This document shows, piece by piece, positions 62,825 through 64,000 of a stretch of DNA of 64,000 nucleotides. A model generated the notes under the pieces. The model was not told the DNA's origin, ran no database searches, and was given only the letters and a program-made list of their open reading frames with translations. Position numbers and translations under genes: made by a program. The stretch's first letter is position 1. Each line of letters opens with the position of its first letter. Source of the stretch: Vibrio penaeicida (lineage in GTDB: Bacteria > Pseudomonadota > Gammaproteobacteria > Enterobacterales > Vibrionaceae); NCBI RefSeq assembly GCF_030689305.1, contig NZ_JAUYVM010000019.1, forward strand, positions 40,563 to 104,562. The letters run 5' to 3'.

Positions 62825-63275
62825 TATTTTCCACTACTTAAGTTATTTAATGATTTATTTTTGATAATTCTAACTATAAAAGGCAGTGAATTTATAAGCT
62901 CTGGTTATGGTTGTAAATGATGTTCATAACATTTCTTAAAAAAGAGACATGCTTTCCATTTAAGCTGTGACTCTGGAGCAGCCGATTTGGCGCTGTTAAA
63001 TAAGAATCAAACCTATCAGCCTCTTCCTAGTTTCCAAGAAAAAATTTGCAATTCTCAACACCGCATTTCACCTCAAACTCCGACTCGTTTTATTGTTAAA
63101 AAAATGTTGGCAATGATAATTTTGTCGATGTATTTATCGCTTATTTTAATTCAGTGACATTTACCAAGTTCATATAATATTCTCTACATATATGTAACTA
63201 ATAAAAACCATTAAAAATAAATTATTTTAATTATCTTTTTCAATATAAGATTAAATAAAAAGGAGAAACAAAATA
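62825..63275. other. Divergent intergenic region upstream of the exoprotein locus
   Basis: 451 bp, AT-rich towards the right, with no ORF or strong hairpin. It should contain both the promoter of the minus-strand exoprotein operon and that of the plus-strand gene at 63276. Confidence 0.4.
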
Positions 63276-63848
63276 ATGAAAAAACTGAATGGCTTGTTAT
63301 GCTGTATTCTTTCTTCCTCAGTTTATGCAGGAAGCGACAACATCATCATTGATAATATGAGTAACTTACCTATTTATGGTGCTTTTCAATCAGCGATTAT
63401 GGATAATATATCCGCTGACTCTCAAAATGGCACTATATACTCAGGGGAAAACCACCATTATCTCCCAGAGGATGATTTTTTCTCTTCAACCACAGTAAAT
63501 ATAAAACCTGGGGACACCATTAATAAAGTGGGTGTGTTCGATCATGTCACGCAGAGCTATATCCTATGCGATGAAAACGTGATCTATTCTGGAGAAACGC
63601 AATACGTTTACAATGGCACCGATTGCGTTAAGCAAGAAAACAAAATCGTTTGGATTGAGCATGTTCCAGGAGAAATCAACCAACTTGTTCGCGCTAATAC
63701 AGATGGAACGAATACCCAAGTCTTTGCAAAGCGCGAAGGCTTAACCACCGTTACCTATAACGATGGCAAAATCTATACTCGCATATCGGGCTTTAATGAG
63801 AATGGTATCGGTGTTTATGACTTGGATGGAACGTATCTTGGTATGTAG
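63276..63848 (+). pseudogene. Secreted repeat protein, probably truncated by the adjacent IS3 element
   Basis: 190 aa remain. A signal peptide (MKKLNGLLCCILSSSVYAG) and AAAAAGGAGAAACAAAATA before ATG show the start is real. The second half, from KIVWIEHVPGEINQLVRANTDG to GIGVYDLDGTYLGM, has the spacing of YWTD-like beta-propeller repeats (two units of about 40 residues). The ORF stops within a repeat at TAG, exactly where the apparent left end of the IS element begins, and the last Met probably comes from the IS. The intact protein was therefore likely longer, with more repeats. Function unknown. Confidence 0.6.
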
Positions 63849-64000
63849 TGGCATAGTGAATTTGGTCACCTGATTAGAGGTGTTAAGATGCGCCTCGTAC
63901 ACAACAGGTGGAACTATGACAAAGCGTACGAGAAGAACTTTCAGTCCGGAATTCAAACTTGAAGCAGCCCAGCTAGTTGTTGACCAAGGTTACTCTGTGG
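63844..64000 (+). mobile_element. IS3-family insertion sequence, left part
   Basis: The element seems to start at TGTAGTGGCATAGTGAAT near 63844, an inverted-repeat-like end beginning with TG, and continues past the window edge. It carries the start of OrfA 72 bp inside. The right end is not visible, so neither target duplication nor exact boundary can be confirmed. Confidence 0.75.
63916..64000 (+). CDS. IS3-family transposase OrfA, N-terminal part (cut by window edge)
   Basis: The first 28 codons read MTKRTRRTFSPEFKLEAAQL and VVDQGYSV, the standard start of the IS3 OrfA helix-turn-helix protein (HTH_Tnp_1). The ATG follows AGGTGGAACT. The rest of OrfA, and the frameshifted OrfB with the DDE domain, would lie outside the window. 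Confidence 0.88.
   Translation, partial: MTKRTRRTFSPEFKLEAAQLVVDQGYSV

Overview
The window looks like chromosomal DNA from a marine Vibrio or a close relative (Vibrionaceae). This is inferred from moderate-to-low GC, gene families typical of Vibrio (NhaD antiporter, NsrR-linked nnrS, complete yejABEF, several GGDEF/EAL proteins, marine-type porin) and a dispersed palindromic repeat with TATACCCAAGT termini. No rRNA, tRNA or CRISPR array was seen.

Layout. 1-10 kb: a beta-helix (GIN-type) secreted protein, an outer-membrane porin, a YccT-like periplasmic protein, an overlapping O-antigen-ligase/acyltransferase pair, small VOC and unknown proteins, and a LysR regulator divergent from a MATE exporter. 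10-24 kb: NAD(P)HX repair enzyme, L,D-transpeptidase-type protein, Bcr/CflA exporter, CHASE-GGDEF-EAL protein, Gfo/Idh/MocA oxidoreductase, acetoacetyl-CoA synthetase, a LysR regulator, an unusual cation-diffusion-facilitator protein, and nnrS behind a recognisable NsrR operator. 24-40 kb: ElbB, a chemoreceptor, a two-gene RND efflux system, the yejABEF peptide importer, LysR plus a divergent nucleotide-sugar-epimerase-like gene, PilZ and a methyltransferase. 41-44 kb: nhaD with a potentially structured leader, then a GalR-like regulator with its own palindromic operator.

Two accessory regions stand out. At 44.4-49.5 kb four tightly packed genes encode a coiled-coil protein, an inner-membrane protein with a large cytoplasmic domain and a periplasmic OmpA-like peptidoglycan-binding end, a Ras/Rab-like small GTPase, and a soluble PAS-GGDEF-EAL c-di-GMP enzyme. 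They look like a GTPase-to-c-di-GMP envelope-sensing module that I do not recognise as characterised. At 52.5-62.8 kb, on the minus strand, lies a contact-dependent-inhibition-like locus in which the FhaB/CdiA exoprotein is split into two separately signal-bearing ORFs (TPS/FHA-1 half; FHA-2/DUF637/VENN/toxin half). A candidate immunity gene follows, then five diverged paralogues of a small secreted two-cysteine protein. No TpsB/CdiB transporter gene is in the window.

The window ends inside an IS3-family element that appears to have truncated a secreted repeat protein. Full-length (266-282 bp) and minimal (32-33 bp) copies of one palindromic repeat are scattered through the intergenic spaces; copies differ by paired changes at their two ends.
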